Below, one piece after another: positions 30,462 to 40,616 of a DNA stretch of 40,616 bases. How positions within the stretch are numbered: position 1 is the stretch's first letter; every line of letters begins with the position of its first letter. The stretch is taken from NCBI RefSeq assembly GCF_023566315.1, contig NZ_JAKNSU010000004.1. The stretch is one strand, 5' to 3'. Origin of the DNA: Edwardiiplasma whartonense (GTDB taxonomy: Bacteria > Bacillota_I > Bacilli_A > Mycoplasmatales > Mycoplasmataceae). The notes beneath the pieces were generated by a model, which saw only the letters and a program-made list of their open reading frames with translations, was not told where the DNA came from and did no database searches. A program made the translations under genes and the position numbers.

Positions 30462-31084
30462 TGGATAAAAAGTATTATGTGGTCAAGAAGGGTCGTGTTC
30501 CTGGGATTTATTCGTCTTGACAAGAAATGAATCAACAAATTCAAGGGTATTTAAACCCAGTCTTTAAAGTCTTTGATTCTCATGACAAGGCCGCAGCTTT
30601 TTTAGGGTCAGAACCACTTGATGATTCTAAGTGAGTTGTTGCTTACACTGATGGCAGTTATCGCAGTGAGGATCATTCTTATGCTTATGGAGCAATTATT
30701 TTTCTTCCTGAGGGGGTCTTAGAATTGAGTCAACGTTATTTTGATCCTTCTAGAGCAGATTTAAGAAATGTGGCTGGAGAAATTGCAGGAGCAGCAAAAG
30801 TGATGGAGTATGCTTATAACCACCACATTAAGAAGTTAGAGGTTCACCATGATTATGAAGGCATTTCTGCTTGAGCTACTAAAGCGTGACAAGCTAAAAA
30901 ACCGTTAACCAAAAAATATCGCGATTTTGTTCAAGAAATTAATCAAAAAGTGGAGTTAACTTTTGTTTGGGTCAAAGGACATAGTGGCGAAAAGGGCAAC
31001 GAGTGAGTTGACGCGTTAGCAAGTAAAGCTACTGGTGAGTTTTATCAAAACTTGGTGAAAGGAAAAACCCATGAAGGAATTTAA
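30461..31084 (+). CDS. rnhA: Ribonuclease H with N-terminal hybrid-binding domain
   Basis: A 207-residue protein. Residues about 4-48 (KKYYVVKKGRVPGIYSSW...FKVFDSHDKAAAFL) form the small RNA-DNA hybrid-binding domain seen in eukaryote-like RNases H1. The RNase H core has AYTDGSY, NVAGEIAGA, HHDYEGI and VKGHSGEKGNEWVDALA, giving all four acidic catalytic residues. It removes RNA from RNA-DNA hybrids in replication and R-loops. TAATG junction with proS; the end overlaps the hydrolase gene by 14 bases. Many Trp codons are TGA, so the gene vanishes under the standard code. Confidence 0.93.
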
Positions 31085-31994
31085 ATTAAGTACAGTTGAT
31101 GACAAAATTTTGAATTGCTATGTGTGAGATGATGTCAAAAAACCTTTAGGGGTGATTCAACTGGTTCACGGGAGTGCTGAATATTTAACTCGTTATGATC
31201 AGTTCGGCCAAGAGATGAATAAAAAAGGATTTATTGTGGTTGGCGATGACCATCGTGGTCATGGTAAAACTGCTTTAGATAATGGTCAAATCCTTGGTTA
31301 TTTTGATGCTCACAACGGATGAAAAAAAATTGTTGATGACGAACTTGTAGTTAATGATTACATCGAAAAAAATTTTCCCGATTTGCCTGTGTTTATGTTG
31401 GGTCATTCGATGGGAAGCTTTATGGCTCGTAATTTTGCAATTAAGTATTCGCAACGAATTGATGGTCTAATTTTAAGTGGTACAACTGATTATAATTCCC
31501 AATTACTTTTTTTAGGTTTAATAGTCAGTCGTTTGTTAATTTTGTTTAATCAAGGTAAAAAACCTTCCAAATTACTTTGAAATGCAAGTTATCGCACTTT
31601 TAATAAAAAGTTTAACTCACCTGAAGCAAACGGTAGTGAGTGACAAACTGCTAATCAAGCAGTGCAACTAGCCTTTGCTAATGACCCTTTATGTGGTTTT
31701 GTTTTCACAACTTCAGGATTTAAGGATCTGTTTTATGGTTTAAACTATATTCGCAAAAAGAAAAACATTGAATTAATGCGCAAGGATTTACCGATTTTAA
31801 TTCTGGCAGGTTTAGATGATCCTGTAGGAGAATATGGTAAAAATGTGCAAAAAGTTGCCACTCATTTTATTGGGTTGAATTATGATACTAAAGTGATGTT
31901 TTATCCAAACTTACGTCACGAAATTTTATTTGAACCAGACCATAAACAAGTGGAAAAAGACTTACTGAAGTTTATGAAAGACATCATCCATTAA
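31071..31994 (+). CDS. Alpha/beta hydrolase (lysophospholipase/monoacylglycerol lipase-like)
   Basis: A 307-residue serine hydrolase: oxyanion-hole segment QLVHGSAEY, nucleophile S113 in LGHSMGSFMARN, acidic residue in ILAGLDDPVGEYG and His in FYPNLRHEIL. The pattern matches PldB-like lysophospholipases that recycle host or own lipids, important for lipid-scavenging Mollicutes. Start ATG 31071 after GGTGAAAGG, within the end of rnhA. Last gene of its operon. Confidence 0.9.
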
Positions 31995-31999
31995 GAAAG

Positions 32000-32023
32000 T
32001 CATCAATTGTGATGATTTTTTTT
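32000..32023 (+). terminator. Terminator of the proS operon
   Basis: TCATCA/TGATGA stem, ATTG loop, eight T. Confidence 0.85.
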
Positions 32024-32097
32024 GTGATAAAACAACTTAACAGTGTACCTAGATTAATATTACGAGATGCTATTATTAAATTGAGGAGAAATAAATT

Positions 32098-32760
32098 ATG
32101 AAAAGTATTTTTAGAAAAATAGCTTTGTCATTTTTAAGCGTCCCGGTAGTTGGCACAGTACCTCTTGCAGTAGTTTCTTGCGCCAATCAGTTTCACGACA
32201 TTAGAAATGACTTGGAAACTACTGATTTAGGTTATGTTAGCGATTTAAGTTCAGAAACCATTTTTAAGGTTTTTTTAGATAAAAATCCAAAAGTAAACAA
32301 AGAAGCTCTGCCGAAATATTTGAGTGTCTATGGAGATAGTCGTCAAGCAACGATTGATATTTTTTCAGTGTATTACAAACGAGCAACGATTAAAATAACT
32401 TATTATTCTAAATTGGATTTTGATCAAACTAATCAAAAAGATTATCAATTAACAAAAGAAAATAATCAATTTGTTATTTCCTTTCGAATTTTAGATGATA
32501 CATATGATGAAAATGTTGATCCAAAAATAACGTGATTCGTATATAACAATTACGGAGATGATATCCTTTCTAATCTTATTGAATTTAGTTACCAAATTGA
32601 TAAAGTAGAAAAAAGTTACCAAGTGATTGTTTTATTAAACGAAAATGCTAATTATTCCTTGAATGCTAGTGGTAGAATAGAATTTCTTTATTGAGCAAAA
32701 GATCTTGAAATTTCTAACGGTTCAGTGCTTGCCAACATAAATCTTAAAGTAGAAATCTAA
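32098..32760 (+). CDS. Surface lipoprotein of unknown function, 220 aa
   Basis: A basic N-terminus, hydrophobic core and lipobox VVSC (Cys 28) define a lipoprotein signal peptide. The mature part is mixed charged and beta-rich without a motif I recognise. GAGGAG 10 bases before the ATG. It is followed after 25 bases by a secreted cysteine peptidase, so the two surface proteins may be co-expressed. Trp codons at 32533 and 32692 are TGA. Confidence 0.85.
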
Positions 32761-32785
32761 TTAAAATAGAAAGAGTTAATAAATT

Positions 32786-33799
32786 ATGAAACAAATACTT
32801 CAAATTTTAAGTTCGTTAATTATTATTGGATCTAGTTCAAATGTGTTAGTTGCAAATAGCCAAATTATTAAATCAACACCAAAATCCAATGCCAATCTTA
32901 TTTCGATTAATAGTCAAGAAAACTTAGAAGACCAAGATTTGATTTTAAGCAACCTTTCCAAGGATGGGGGCATTGTTGGTTATGAGGCATCACAAGTTGA
33001 AATTGACAAATTTTCTAACCTTGTTCCCTACTACCAATTTTTTACTAAATTATGAGGAGATAAGAGTATAGGATACACTACAGGACCAAAAAACCATCAA
33101 GGATTGTGTGAGTATGTCTCTTTGTCAACATTACTTTTATATAACGAACTCTTCATCTCTTCGGGTTTTTTCACTGACGAAGAGTTTGCTACCTATTTTG
33201 AAAATAATCAACAAGTAAGTAATAATCAAATAGCAATGCCAGAACACAAATATTGTGAGTATAACCAACCAGAGAATTCTTTAGTTCGTAAATTATGAAA
33301 AAAAAATAAGTCTGCTAAAGACATAAAAACAGGAAAAACTTTAGCTAGAGCTTATAAAAATTGATTAAGTAATAAAAGCATTAGTTCAAAAATAAAATAT
33401 CATTATAGTTCTTCATTTATGCACTCTTCAAGTCCTGAAGATTTGTTGTTGAAGTATAACATGCCAGTTTTGGTTTCATTTGTTAAACCAGCTCCACATA
33501 ATGTTTTAATTTATGGATATGATACAACCACAAAGAGTTATTTAGTAAATTATGGTTGAGGAGGTTATTCTCCAATAATCATCAAAAAATCAATTATTTG
33601 AAGTTATTGAAGTATGGGGTTTTGAAACGCGTTTTATCTTGATCCAGCAAATGCTCAACCTCTAAAACGACACTTTCTATACAAAAACCAATTTTATTCT
33701 TGAAAAGAACTAGAACAAAAAGGTTTATCCTTTAAAAGTGTTCCTGGACTTTATGATAAGTATACTTTTTTAAAAAAGAACCCAAAACCCCGTGATTAA
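32786..33799 (+). CDS. Secreted papain-like (C39/C1-type) cysteine peptidase, 337 aa
   Basis: A signal-like hydrophobic N-terminus (ILSSLIIIGSS, possible cleavage after VLVA) is followed by a pro-region-like stretch. The probable catalytic triad is C108 in NHQGLCEYVSL, H238 in PAPHNVLIYGYD and N255 in VNYGWGGY, in the right order and spacing for a papain-like fold. This form of cysteine peptidase recurs in Spiroplasma and Mycoplasma surface gene sets. There are many Trp residues, mostly TGA. The target could be host protein or peptide. The last codons and the stop lie inside a perfect palindrome. Confidence 0.82.
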
Positions 33800-33810
33800 T
33801 CACGGGGTTT
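33785..33810. terminator. Perfect 26-bp palindrome spanning the peptidase stop codon
   Basis: AAACCCCGTGATT joined directly to its reverse complement. It encodes the last residues and TAA. The right arm ends TTTG, so it lacks a long T-run; with the A-run on the left it may act as a terminator in either direction or stabilise the mRNA end. Confidence 0.6.
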
Positions 33811-33870
33811 GAAGTTAAACGGTGTTTAATTCCACATAAAATTTTATAAGGGGTTGAAACAATCATTTAG

Positions 33871-33876
33871 TATAAT
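33871..33876 (+). promoter_or_regulatory. -10 box of the lepA operon
   Basis: TATAAT, 35 bases before the ATG; TTGAAA lies too close (11 bases) to be its -35. Confidence 0.45.
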
Positions 33877-33911
33877 AAGGATAATGACTGCTAATAAAGA
33901 GAGAAATATTA

Positions 33912-35714
33912 ATGGATAAAACAAAAATTAGAAATTTTAGTATAATTGCGCATATTGATCATGGGAAATCCACTTTGGCTGACCGAATTTTAGAATTGAC
34001 CAAAACTGTTGAAAGTCGAGAAATGCAAGCCCAAATTTTAGATTCGATGGCAATTGAGCGTGAGCGGGGAATTACAATTAAGTTAAATTCGGTGCAGTTG
34101 AAGTATCAAGCTAAAAATGATGAAGAATATGTTTTCAACCTGATTGATACTCCTGGTCATGTGGATTTTCAGTACGAAGTTTCGCGTTCTTTAGCAGCGT
34201 GTGAAGGGGCAATTTTAGTAGTTGATGCCACTCAGGGTGTTGAAGCCCAAACTTTAGCAAACGTTTATCTTGCATTAGATAATAACTTAGAAATTATTCC
34301 TGTAATTAATAAAGTTGATTTGCCAAGTGCTGATGTGGAACAAACTAAAGCCCAAATTGAAAAAATGATTGGTTTAGATTGCAGCGACGCGCCCTTGATT
34401 AGCGCAAAAACTGGGTTGAATGTCGACCAAGTTTTAGAAGCAATTGTTGCTAAAATTCCCTATCCTGCTGATGCAGTCGATTCTGAGCCTTTACGTGCTT
34501 TAATTTTTGATAGTTATTATGACCAGTATTTAGGAGTAGTGATGTCAATCAGAGTTCGTCAAGGGGTGGTCAAAGTTGGGGATAAAATTAAAATGATGAA
34601 CACCAACGCGGAATACGAAGTCACTGAAGTGGGAATTAAAACTCCCAAGATTCTAAAGACCTCTCACTTGAGCGCAGGAGCAGTAGGATGAATTTCAGCT
34701 TCAATTAAAACGATTAAAGATGTCCATGTTGGGGATACGATTACTAGTGCTGTACACCCCGCACTAACACCACTTCCTGGTTATAAAAAGTTAAAACCAA
34801 TGGTTTATTCAGGAATTTATCCGATTGATAATGCGAAGTACACTGATTTTAAAGAAGCTTTAGAAAAAATTGAGTTAAGTGATAGTTCCTTAATCTATGA
34901 ACCAGAAACTTCTCAAGCTTTAGGATTTGGATTTAGAGTGGGGTTCTTAGGACTATTACATATGGAAGTAATTCAAGAACGCCTAGAACGAGAATACAAC
35001 CTTAACTTGATTGCCACAACTCCTAGTGTTAATTACCAGATTACTTTAACTAATAATGAGGTGATTGAAATTGATAATCCCTCATTATTTCCTGAGGTGC
35101 AAAAAATTAAAGTTATTGAAGAACCCTATGTGAACCTTAAGATTGCTACTCCTCAAGAATATGTGGGTGATTTGATGAACTTGGTGCAAGCAAAACTGGG
35201 CGTTTATAAGGATTTAATTTATGTTGATGAAACCAGAATGGAATTGGTTTATGACATGCCTTTAGCAGAAATTATTTTTGACTTTTTTAATAAGTTAAAG
35301 TCAATTTCTAAGGGTTATGCCAGTTTTGAGTACGAGCTAATTGGTTATCAACCTTCAAAATTGGTAAAGATGGACGTGTTGTTAAACGGAGAAGTTGTTG
35401 ATGCGCTATCAATGATTGTTAATACTAAGTTTGCTTATGAACGGGGAAGAGAGTTAACTAAAAAGTTAAAAGAAATCATTCCTCGCCAAAATTTTGAAAT
35501 TCCGATTCAAGCAGCGATTGGTAATAAGGTGATTGCTCGCGAAACGATTAAAGCTTATCGAAAAGATGTGACGTGAAAACTGCATGCTGCTGATATTTCA
35601 CGAAAAAAGAAGTTATTAGAAAAACAAAAAGAAGGTAAGAAACGGATGAAACAAATTGGAAACGTTGAAGTACCTCAAGAAGCGTTTATTGCGGTTTTAA
35701 AACTGGAGGATTAA
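33912..35714 (+). CDS. lepA: Elongation factor 4 (LepA)
   Basis: A 600-residue translational GTPase, standard length. G1 AHIDHGKST, switch I RERGIT, G3 DTPGHVDF, G4 NKVD; domain II; then LepA-specific GFRVGFLGLLHMEVIQERLE and the C-terminal domain with ...DISRKKKLLEKQKEGKKRMKQIG. It acts on the ribosome, helping assembly or back-translocation under stress. Its last codons contain the GGAGG ribosome site for the next gene. Confidence 0.97.
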
Positions 35715-35715
35715 T

Positions 35716-36417
35716 TTGAACGATCAAATAACAAGTCAAGAATGCTTCGTGATGATTAACAACGAGGTGATTAAGTATTTTTGAAAGTTAAATCCGTACC
35801 AAAAAAAACTTATTCTCAAGATCCGCAAAGCAGAAATTTATGTTTCATCTCCGCCTTGAGTTGATGTGCAAAGTGTTGAAAATTTAATTAAGGCTAACTA
35901 TCAAAAGATTAACCAGTTAAAAACTAAATTTGCAATTAATAATAAGTATGATTTATTCACCACAAACCCTTGAATCCTTGTTTTTGATCAGAGAGTTAAT
36001 CTGGTTCTGGTCGAAGGAGACATTCGTCCAAAAATGGTTGAAAATCAAATTTATATCAAAAATTATCATGATCAAGACGAACAATTGAAAAAACTTTATA
36101 ACTTTTTAGCACGTTATTATTACAATTGGTTTCTCAAACAAACTAAAAACCAAGCGGTACTGATGGATTTAACTTTTAAAAATTTAACTGTTAAAAATTT
36201 AGTGGGAAAGTGAGGTGCTTGTTATCCAGATCAAGTGAAGTTAATCTTCAATGCCAAACTTTTGCATTTTCCTATCGAAGTAATTAATTGTGTTGTTATT
36301 CATGAATTAGCTCACTTGGTTCACCCCAATCATTCGCGTTCATTTTGAAACTTAGTTTATCAATATCAGCCAGATTATCTTTTGATTACTAAAAATTTAA
36401 ATGACTGAGGAATCTAA
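35716..36417 (+). CDS. YgjP-like (DUF45) metallopeptidase-type protein, 233 aa
   Basis: This frame is broken up under the standard code by TGA, and is open under code 4 from TTG 35716 to TAA 36415. GGAGG inside the end of lepA is 7 bases upstream, which fixes the TTG start. The C-terminal third has the DUF45 pattern: LVGKWGACYPDQVKLIFNAKL, then VVIHELAHLVHPNHSRSFW, with zinc ligands H196, H200 and a third His and catalytic E197. This is the WLM/YgjP zinc-peptidase group, cytosolic, with unknown substrates; a link to DNA-protein crosslink repair is known for the wider group. Co-transcribed with lepA. Confidence 0.87.
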
Positions 36418-36467
36418 AATAATTTAAAATTTTAATTGTCTCATTTTAATACTTATATTTTAATCAA

Positions 36468-36476
36468 TGTTAGAAT
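36468..36476 (+). promoter_or_regulatory. Extended -10 promoter (TGTTAGAAT)
   Basis: TG, one base, TAGAAT, 30 bases before the 275-aa gene. Confidence 0.45.
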
Positions 36477-36506
36477 AGAGAAAAAGATAACAGAGAGGCT
36501 ATTAAA

Positions 36507-37334
36507 ATGGCAAAACGAGCAGAGTATCTCAAGAACCTTTATGGTGAAATTGATAAAGAACTATATATTTTTAATAATTCAATCGAATACCAGGAAGTGG
36601 AAGAGTTAAAAGAAGTTACCAGATTGTGGGAAGCAAAAAATATTGATGGAATCAAAAATAAATTGGATCAACTGATCAATAATCGGGAAATTAGTTTTTT
36701 AATTCCTGATGATAGTGAGAGTGAAAGCTTTCGTGAAATTGGAATTATCCGCTTATATTGTTTATTTAGCATCGCGATTGAAATTATGGAAACTATTCCT
36801 CATATTCAAAAACAAGAAGTTTTTCAAAAATTGCAGTTGCGTTATCCTGACTTGGAAGTTGATTTTACTGAAATTGCTAGTCTAACCTTTGTGGCTTATA
36901 AATATATCAATACTTTTTATGGTTTGGTGAAAGAACTTGATATCCCGCGTCCTTTAAAAAATTTTTCCAACCATTTACTGATGAAAATGCAGGAGTTAAA
37001 CAATAGTGAAAAGAGTATTGTTGATTTCTACATTAACCTTTATGATTTTTTTGAATATTGTAATACCTTTTTAGAACAAATGGAAAACCAAGAGTTTGAT
37101 TGAACTCCAAAAGTGATTGAAAAGGCGAACAACTTTATGGGTTTGGTTTTTATTATGGAATCATTGATCTATTATTTCCTTCTATTTAAAGAAGATTATC
37201 TTGAAACTCAAGAAATTAAGAGTGGTGAAACTCTGCAAAACATTAAGTTTATTTCTGATAATCGCAATGATATTATTAGTGACTTAGAAACTATTCAAAT
37301 GATTGATAATTATCAAGCAAATCAAAAAAAATAA
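36507..37334 (+). CDS. Helical cytosolic protein of unknown function (275 aa)
   Basis: No family recognised. GAGAGG lies 8 bases before the ATG. The sequence is acidic and almost all helix, beginning MAKRAEYLKNLYGEIDKELY, with no signal peptide and no clear membrane span, although several helices are rich in aromatic residues. A single TGA (37101) is Trp. It has its own promoter and terminator. Confidence 0.75.
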
Positions 37335-37653
37335 GTTTTACTAAAGAAATGGTTTAACCAAAGTTAAATTCGTTTAAAAAGATAGAGACAAAAGCTCTTT
37401 TTTAGGAACTTTTGTCTCTTTTTAAAACTAAAATTAAATTTTTTTAGTTATTTCTGATATTATTTTTAAAAGCAGCGAAAGGAAAAATAAGTTTAAGCGA
37501 AAATGAAAGAAGATAATCTTTTTAAATAGTTATTAATAGCTAGTAGATAAAATACCCTGGTTGAATAGCAATGTTTTGCTTAAATCAGAATTAATTAAGG
37601 GAATAATTATTATCCCGCTCAAATATTATTTTTTACAGAATCGGAACAAAATT
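37335..37653 (+). other. Intergenic region and long leader before the membrane protein gene
   Basis: Contains a strong terminator (37384-37423), an extended -10 TGATATTAT (37455-37463), and a leader of about 180 bases. An eight-codon ORF (37504-37530) with an upstream GAAAGG is the only small ORF. An in-frame TTG at 37561 could extend the next protein but has no ribosome site. No RNA gene recognised. Confidence 0.5.
37384..37423 (+). terminator. Terminator after the 275-aa gene
   Basis: Perfect 11-base stem AGAGACAAAAG/CTTTTGTCTCT with 14-base loop and T-run. Confidence 0.92.
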
Positions 37654-38622
37654 ATGCGTTTATTAAAAAAGAATTCAAAACACATTTTAGCAGCAATCTT
37701 GCTTTCTTGTTTGGCATTATTCTTAGGTTTGGGTTTAGGCCTATCTGCGTTTGGAATGGGAATGGAAAGTCAACGTTTCATCAATAGTGTTGATGCAATG
37801 ATTGACAAATACATTCCAGAAGGAAAGGTAGTTGTTAATGGTAGTGCTGAACCAATTGGTGGTTTTTCTGTCTATGATGCAGGAGTAGAAACCTTAAGAG
37901 AAGCTTACCAACAAGATGTACTTTCTACTTTAACTCAAGAACAATTAAACGACAAAACAGTCGTGAATTTCTTCACAGATTATGCTACTGATAGCTTTGA
38001 ACATGACTGAAAAGCAAAGTACGAAGCTAAAGAAGATCTTGATGTTAACCAATTTTCTCATGCGTTGGTGCAATTTGATGTTAAAGTGGCAAAAGCATTT
38101 CACAATTATGCCTTTACTCACTCAGGATTGGGTTGAATTGGAAAAACAGGTACAGTTAGTCAACTTTTAAATAACAACTTCCCTACCAGTGCACTTTATC
38201 AAGAAGCTCACAAAAACGAAACAATTATTGATCAAACCGCTTATAAGAACGGAACGTATGTAGTTAACAATAAAGTTGCTTTCATTAACAGTCAAATTAC
38301 AGGAATTGTCACAATTGCTGCTGACCCGACGTTAGGAACAGTGTTTAAAGATGCTCAAGAAACATTGAATACTTTAACCACTGATGGAAAAAGTGCTGTG
38401 CAAATTTCTGCAAACGATTTATACCATCCAAACTTTACTGTGATGTATTATCAAACCAGAATTGGTGTGGTTTTCTTAATCATCTTGACTCCTTTATTTG
38501 GAATGTTGATGGTTCTTTATACTTTAATCAGTTATGAAGTCTTTTTAAGAATGAATTGAAGCAAGAACTTATTAAGCAAACTAAGAACCAACAAAACTCC
38601 ACAAGCACCATCAATTGAATAA
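37654..38622 (+). CDS. Two-TM membrane protein with large extracellular domain (322 aa)
   Basis: A basic start (MRLLKKNSKH) is followed by a Gly/Leu-rich membrane helix (ILAAILLSCLALFLGLGLGL), an external domain of about 230 residues with several putative helices, and a second membrane helix near residues 273-298 (VVFLIILTPLFGMLMVLYTL), with a short basic cytoplasmic tail. I chose ATG 37654 because it sits right before the positive-inside segment; the ribosome site (GGAAC) is weak. TGA codons 38008 and 38131 are Trp. Not recognised; the topology suits a surface sensor or a helper of secretion, which is inference. Confidence 0.78.
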
Positions 38623-38646
38623 ATTTTTCTAGAAAACCCAGATTAA

Positions 38647-38671
38647 ATGAGTGAAAAACACTCATTTTTTT
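38647..38671 (+). terminator. Terminator after the membrane protein gene
   Basis: ATGAGTG/CACTCAT stem, AAAAA loop, T-run. Confidence 0.9.
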
Positions 38672-38681
38672 ATTCTTAATA

Positions 38682-38690
38682 TGTTAAAAT
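38682..38690 (+). promoter_or_regulatory. Extended -10 promoter of typA (TGTTAAAAT)
   Basis: TG, one base, TAAAAT, 54 bases before the ATG. Confidence 0.55.
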
Positions 38691-38744
38691 CGTTAGGTTA
38701 TTGTCTTTATGGGAAACTTTTAAAAAGGGGAAGGAAAGCAGAAA

Positions 38745-40592
38745 ATGGACGCTAAAAAAATTATTAATATTGCCGTGATTGCTCACGTTGATGCAGGAAA
38801 ATCTACTCTGGTTGATGGGTTATTAAGTCAAGCAGGAGTTTTTCGTGATAACCAACAAATTGATGCCCAAGTGATGGATAGTAATGATCAAGAACGTGAA
38901 CGAGGAATTACAATCTATTCAAAGAACTGTGCAATCGAATACAAGGGAATTAAAATTAATATTGTTGATACTCCTGGTCATGCTGATTTTTCTTCAGAAG
39001 TGGAACGAATTATGAAAACTGTTGACACAGTGATTTTGTTAGTTGATAGCAGCGAAGGACCGATGCCTCAAACTCGTTTTGTAACTTCTAAAGCTTTAGA
39101 GTTGGGGTTACACCCAATCTTAATGATTAATAAGATTGATAAAAAAGACCAACGTGCTCAAGAAGTGGTTGATGAAGTTTTAGAGTTGTTTATGGAGTTA
39201 GATGCTACTGAATCACAACTAGATTTTCAGGTATTATACGGAATTGCTAAAGAAGGAATTGCCCAATTTAGTATGGAGAAACCTGCCCAAGACCTTTCAC
39301 CTTTATTAGAGACGATTGTGACTCAAGTGGGTAGTTATGATACTAGTCTAAGTGCTAATCCAACCCAAATTCAAGTTTCATCGTTGGCTTATGATTCTTT
39401 TATTGGTCGTTTAGGAATTGGAAGAATTTATCAAGGAACAATTAAAACTGGACAAAGTATTAGTGTAGCGCGTAATGATGGTTCGACTTATAATGGTAAA
39501 ATTTCAAAACTTTTTGTTTACCAAGGTTTAAACCGGGTGGAAGTTCAAGAAGCTAGCGCTGGAGATATTGTTGTGGTCGCAGGATTAAGTGAAGTTTCAA
39601 TTGGTGATACAATTGGTGAACTAAATAAAGTTGAAGCAATGGATCCGATTAAAATCGAACAACCCACGATGAGTATGAACTTTTTAGTCAATACTTCTCC
39701 ATTTGCAGGGAGAGTAGGAAAGTTTGTTACTTCAAGAAACATTAAAGAACGTTTAGAAAAAGAATTAGAGGTTAATGTGGGGTTAAGAGTTGAACCTTTA
39801 GTTAATTCAGAAGTCGAAGGATTTAAGGTTTTGGGTCGTGGAGAATTACACCTTTCGGTTTTAATTGAACAAATGCGTCGCGAAGGTTTTGAACTAGGAA
39901 TTTCTAAACCAGAAGTTATTTTGCACAAAGATTCTACTACTGGTGAAGTTTTCGAACCAATGGAAAAAGTAATTATTAACGTCCCTAGTGAATATTCTGG
40001 AACTGTAATTAATAAGTTAAATGTTCGCAAAGGAATGATGATTGACATGGATTCTGATGGGATTCGTGATCGAGTGGTTTACAATGTCCCGTTACGTGCG
40101 TTAATTGGTTTTCGCTCAGAATTTACCAACGATACTCACGGAGAAGGAATTTTAGTTCAATCTGCAAATGGTTTTGAACCTTACAAGGGTGAGATTGAAT
40201 CTCGTCCTAACGGAGTGATGGTTTCAATGGCTAATGGGGTTAGTGTTGCTTATGCGCTAAATAACTTAGAAGCTCGTGGAATCTTGTTTGTTGGACCACA
40301 AACTGAAGTTTATGAAGGAATGATTGTTGGTCAACATTCTCGAGGAAATGATTTAGATGTTAACCCAACAACAGGAAAGAAACTAACTAATACTCGTTCT
40401 AGTGGAACTGATGATGCAGTAAAATTAACTCCATTTAAAAAACTAACTTTAGAAGAAGCTTTGGAATTTATTGAGTGGGATGAATTGGTTGAAGTTACTC
40501 CTGATGACATTCGTTTACGTAAGAAATGATTAACAATTAATGAACGTAAACGTCACCGCAACGACCAAAAACGCGCGCTTGAAGATTTATAA
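38745..40592 (+). CDS. typA: GTP-binding protein TypA/BipA
   Basis: A 615-residue ribosome-associated GTPase: G1 AHVDAGKST, RERGIT, DTPGHADF, NKIDK, then domain II, the BipA-specific LGRGELHLSVLIEQMRREGF and the C-terminal RNA-binding domain ending RHRNDQKRALEDL. Full length by comparison with the family (about 610). TGA at 40527 is Trp, so the last 20 residues are missed under the standard code. It helps assembly of the large ribosomal subunit, mainly in the cold or under stress. AAGGGGAAGG precedes the ATG. The window ends 24 bases after the TAA, too soon to see a terminator. Confidence 0.96.
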
Positions 40593-40616
40593 AAAACAAA
40601 CTTCCTCGGAGAAGAA

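Noticed and set aside
37598..37622. Hairpin around GGGAATAATTATTATCCC in the membrane-protein leader
   Set aside because: Only the outer four pairs match; the centre is A+T-rich and mispaired, so it is likely chance.
37561..37653. Upstream TTG start extending the membrane protein by 31 residues
   Set aside because: No ribosome site precedes it and the hydrophobic and basic residues begin at ATG 37654. Not impossible.
39545..40048. Minus-strand 167-codon ORF inside typA
   Set aside because: It is antisense to a strongly conserved gene and lacks a ribosome site.

Overview
This window is from a wall-less, A+T-rich bacterium of the class Mollicutes that reads UGA as tryptophan. The gene set (a PotC-PotD fusion, many lipoproteins, glycolysis and tRNA genes in this style) points to the Spiroplasma/Mesoplasma/Entomoplasma side of the class. 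The code assignment is seen directly: invariant tryptophans in triosephosphate isomerase, phosphoglycerate mutase, PotA and RNase H fall on TGA, and only TAA/TAG end plausible proteins. Genes that look fragmented under the standard code are therefore intact, and all coordinates below use genetic code 4.

Left end (45-6208): a very A+T-rich accessory block of four tightly packed genes on the + strand. They encode an 844-residue protein with RNA-polymerase alpha-CTD-like and sigma-70 region-4-like helices, a GHKL (Hsp90/MORC-type) ATPase, an unrecognised 293-residue protein, and a 256-residue protein resembling DUF6339. Adjacent genes lie within 8 bases of each other or overlap. The block looks like one co-transferred system, possibly defence against foreign DNA, and it is the best candidate for an undescribed system here. 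It may continue beyond the left edge.

Middle (6269-23013): two HAD phosphatases with thioredoxin; a polyamine ABC operon (potA, potB and a fused potCD); tRNA-Cys; a small accessory gene between tRNA loci; a nine-tRNA operon (Arg, Pro, Ala, Met, Ile2, Ser, fMet, Asp, Phe); nagB with pyrimidine-nucleoside phosphorylase; a minus-strand aldo/keto reductase; a tpiA-HAD-gpmI glycolytic operon; and a coiled-coil lipoprotein.

Right (23062-40592): an MgtA-type Mg2+ P-type ATPase behind a possible leader peptide; a rhamnulose-1-phosphate aldolase homologue that has lost its zinc ligands, overlapping tsaE and followed by tsaB; tRNA-Ser(GCT); an operon of an unknown gene, proS, rnhA and an alpha/beta hydrolase; a lipoprotein and a secreted papain-like cysteine peptidase; lepA with a YgjP-like metallopeptidase; a helical unknown; a two-TM membrane protein; and typA.

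Nearly every transcription unit ends in a clear hairpin plus T-run. Several units start with an extended -10 box (TGnTAnAAT or close variants) and no convincing -35.
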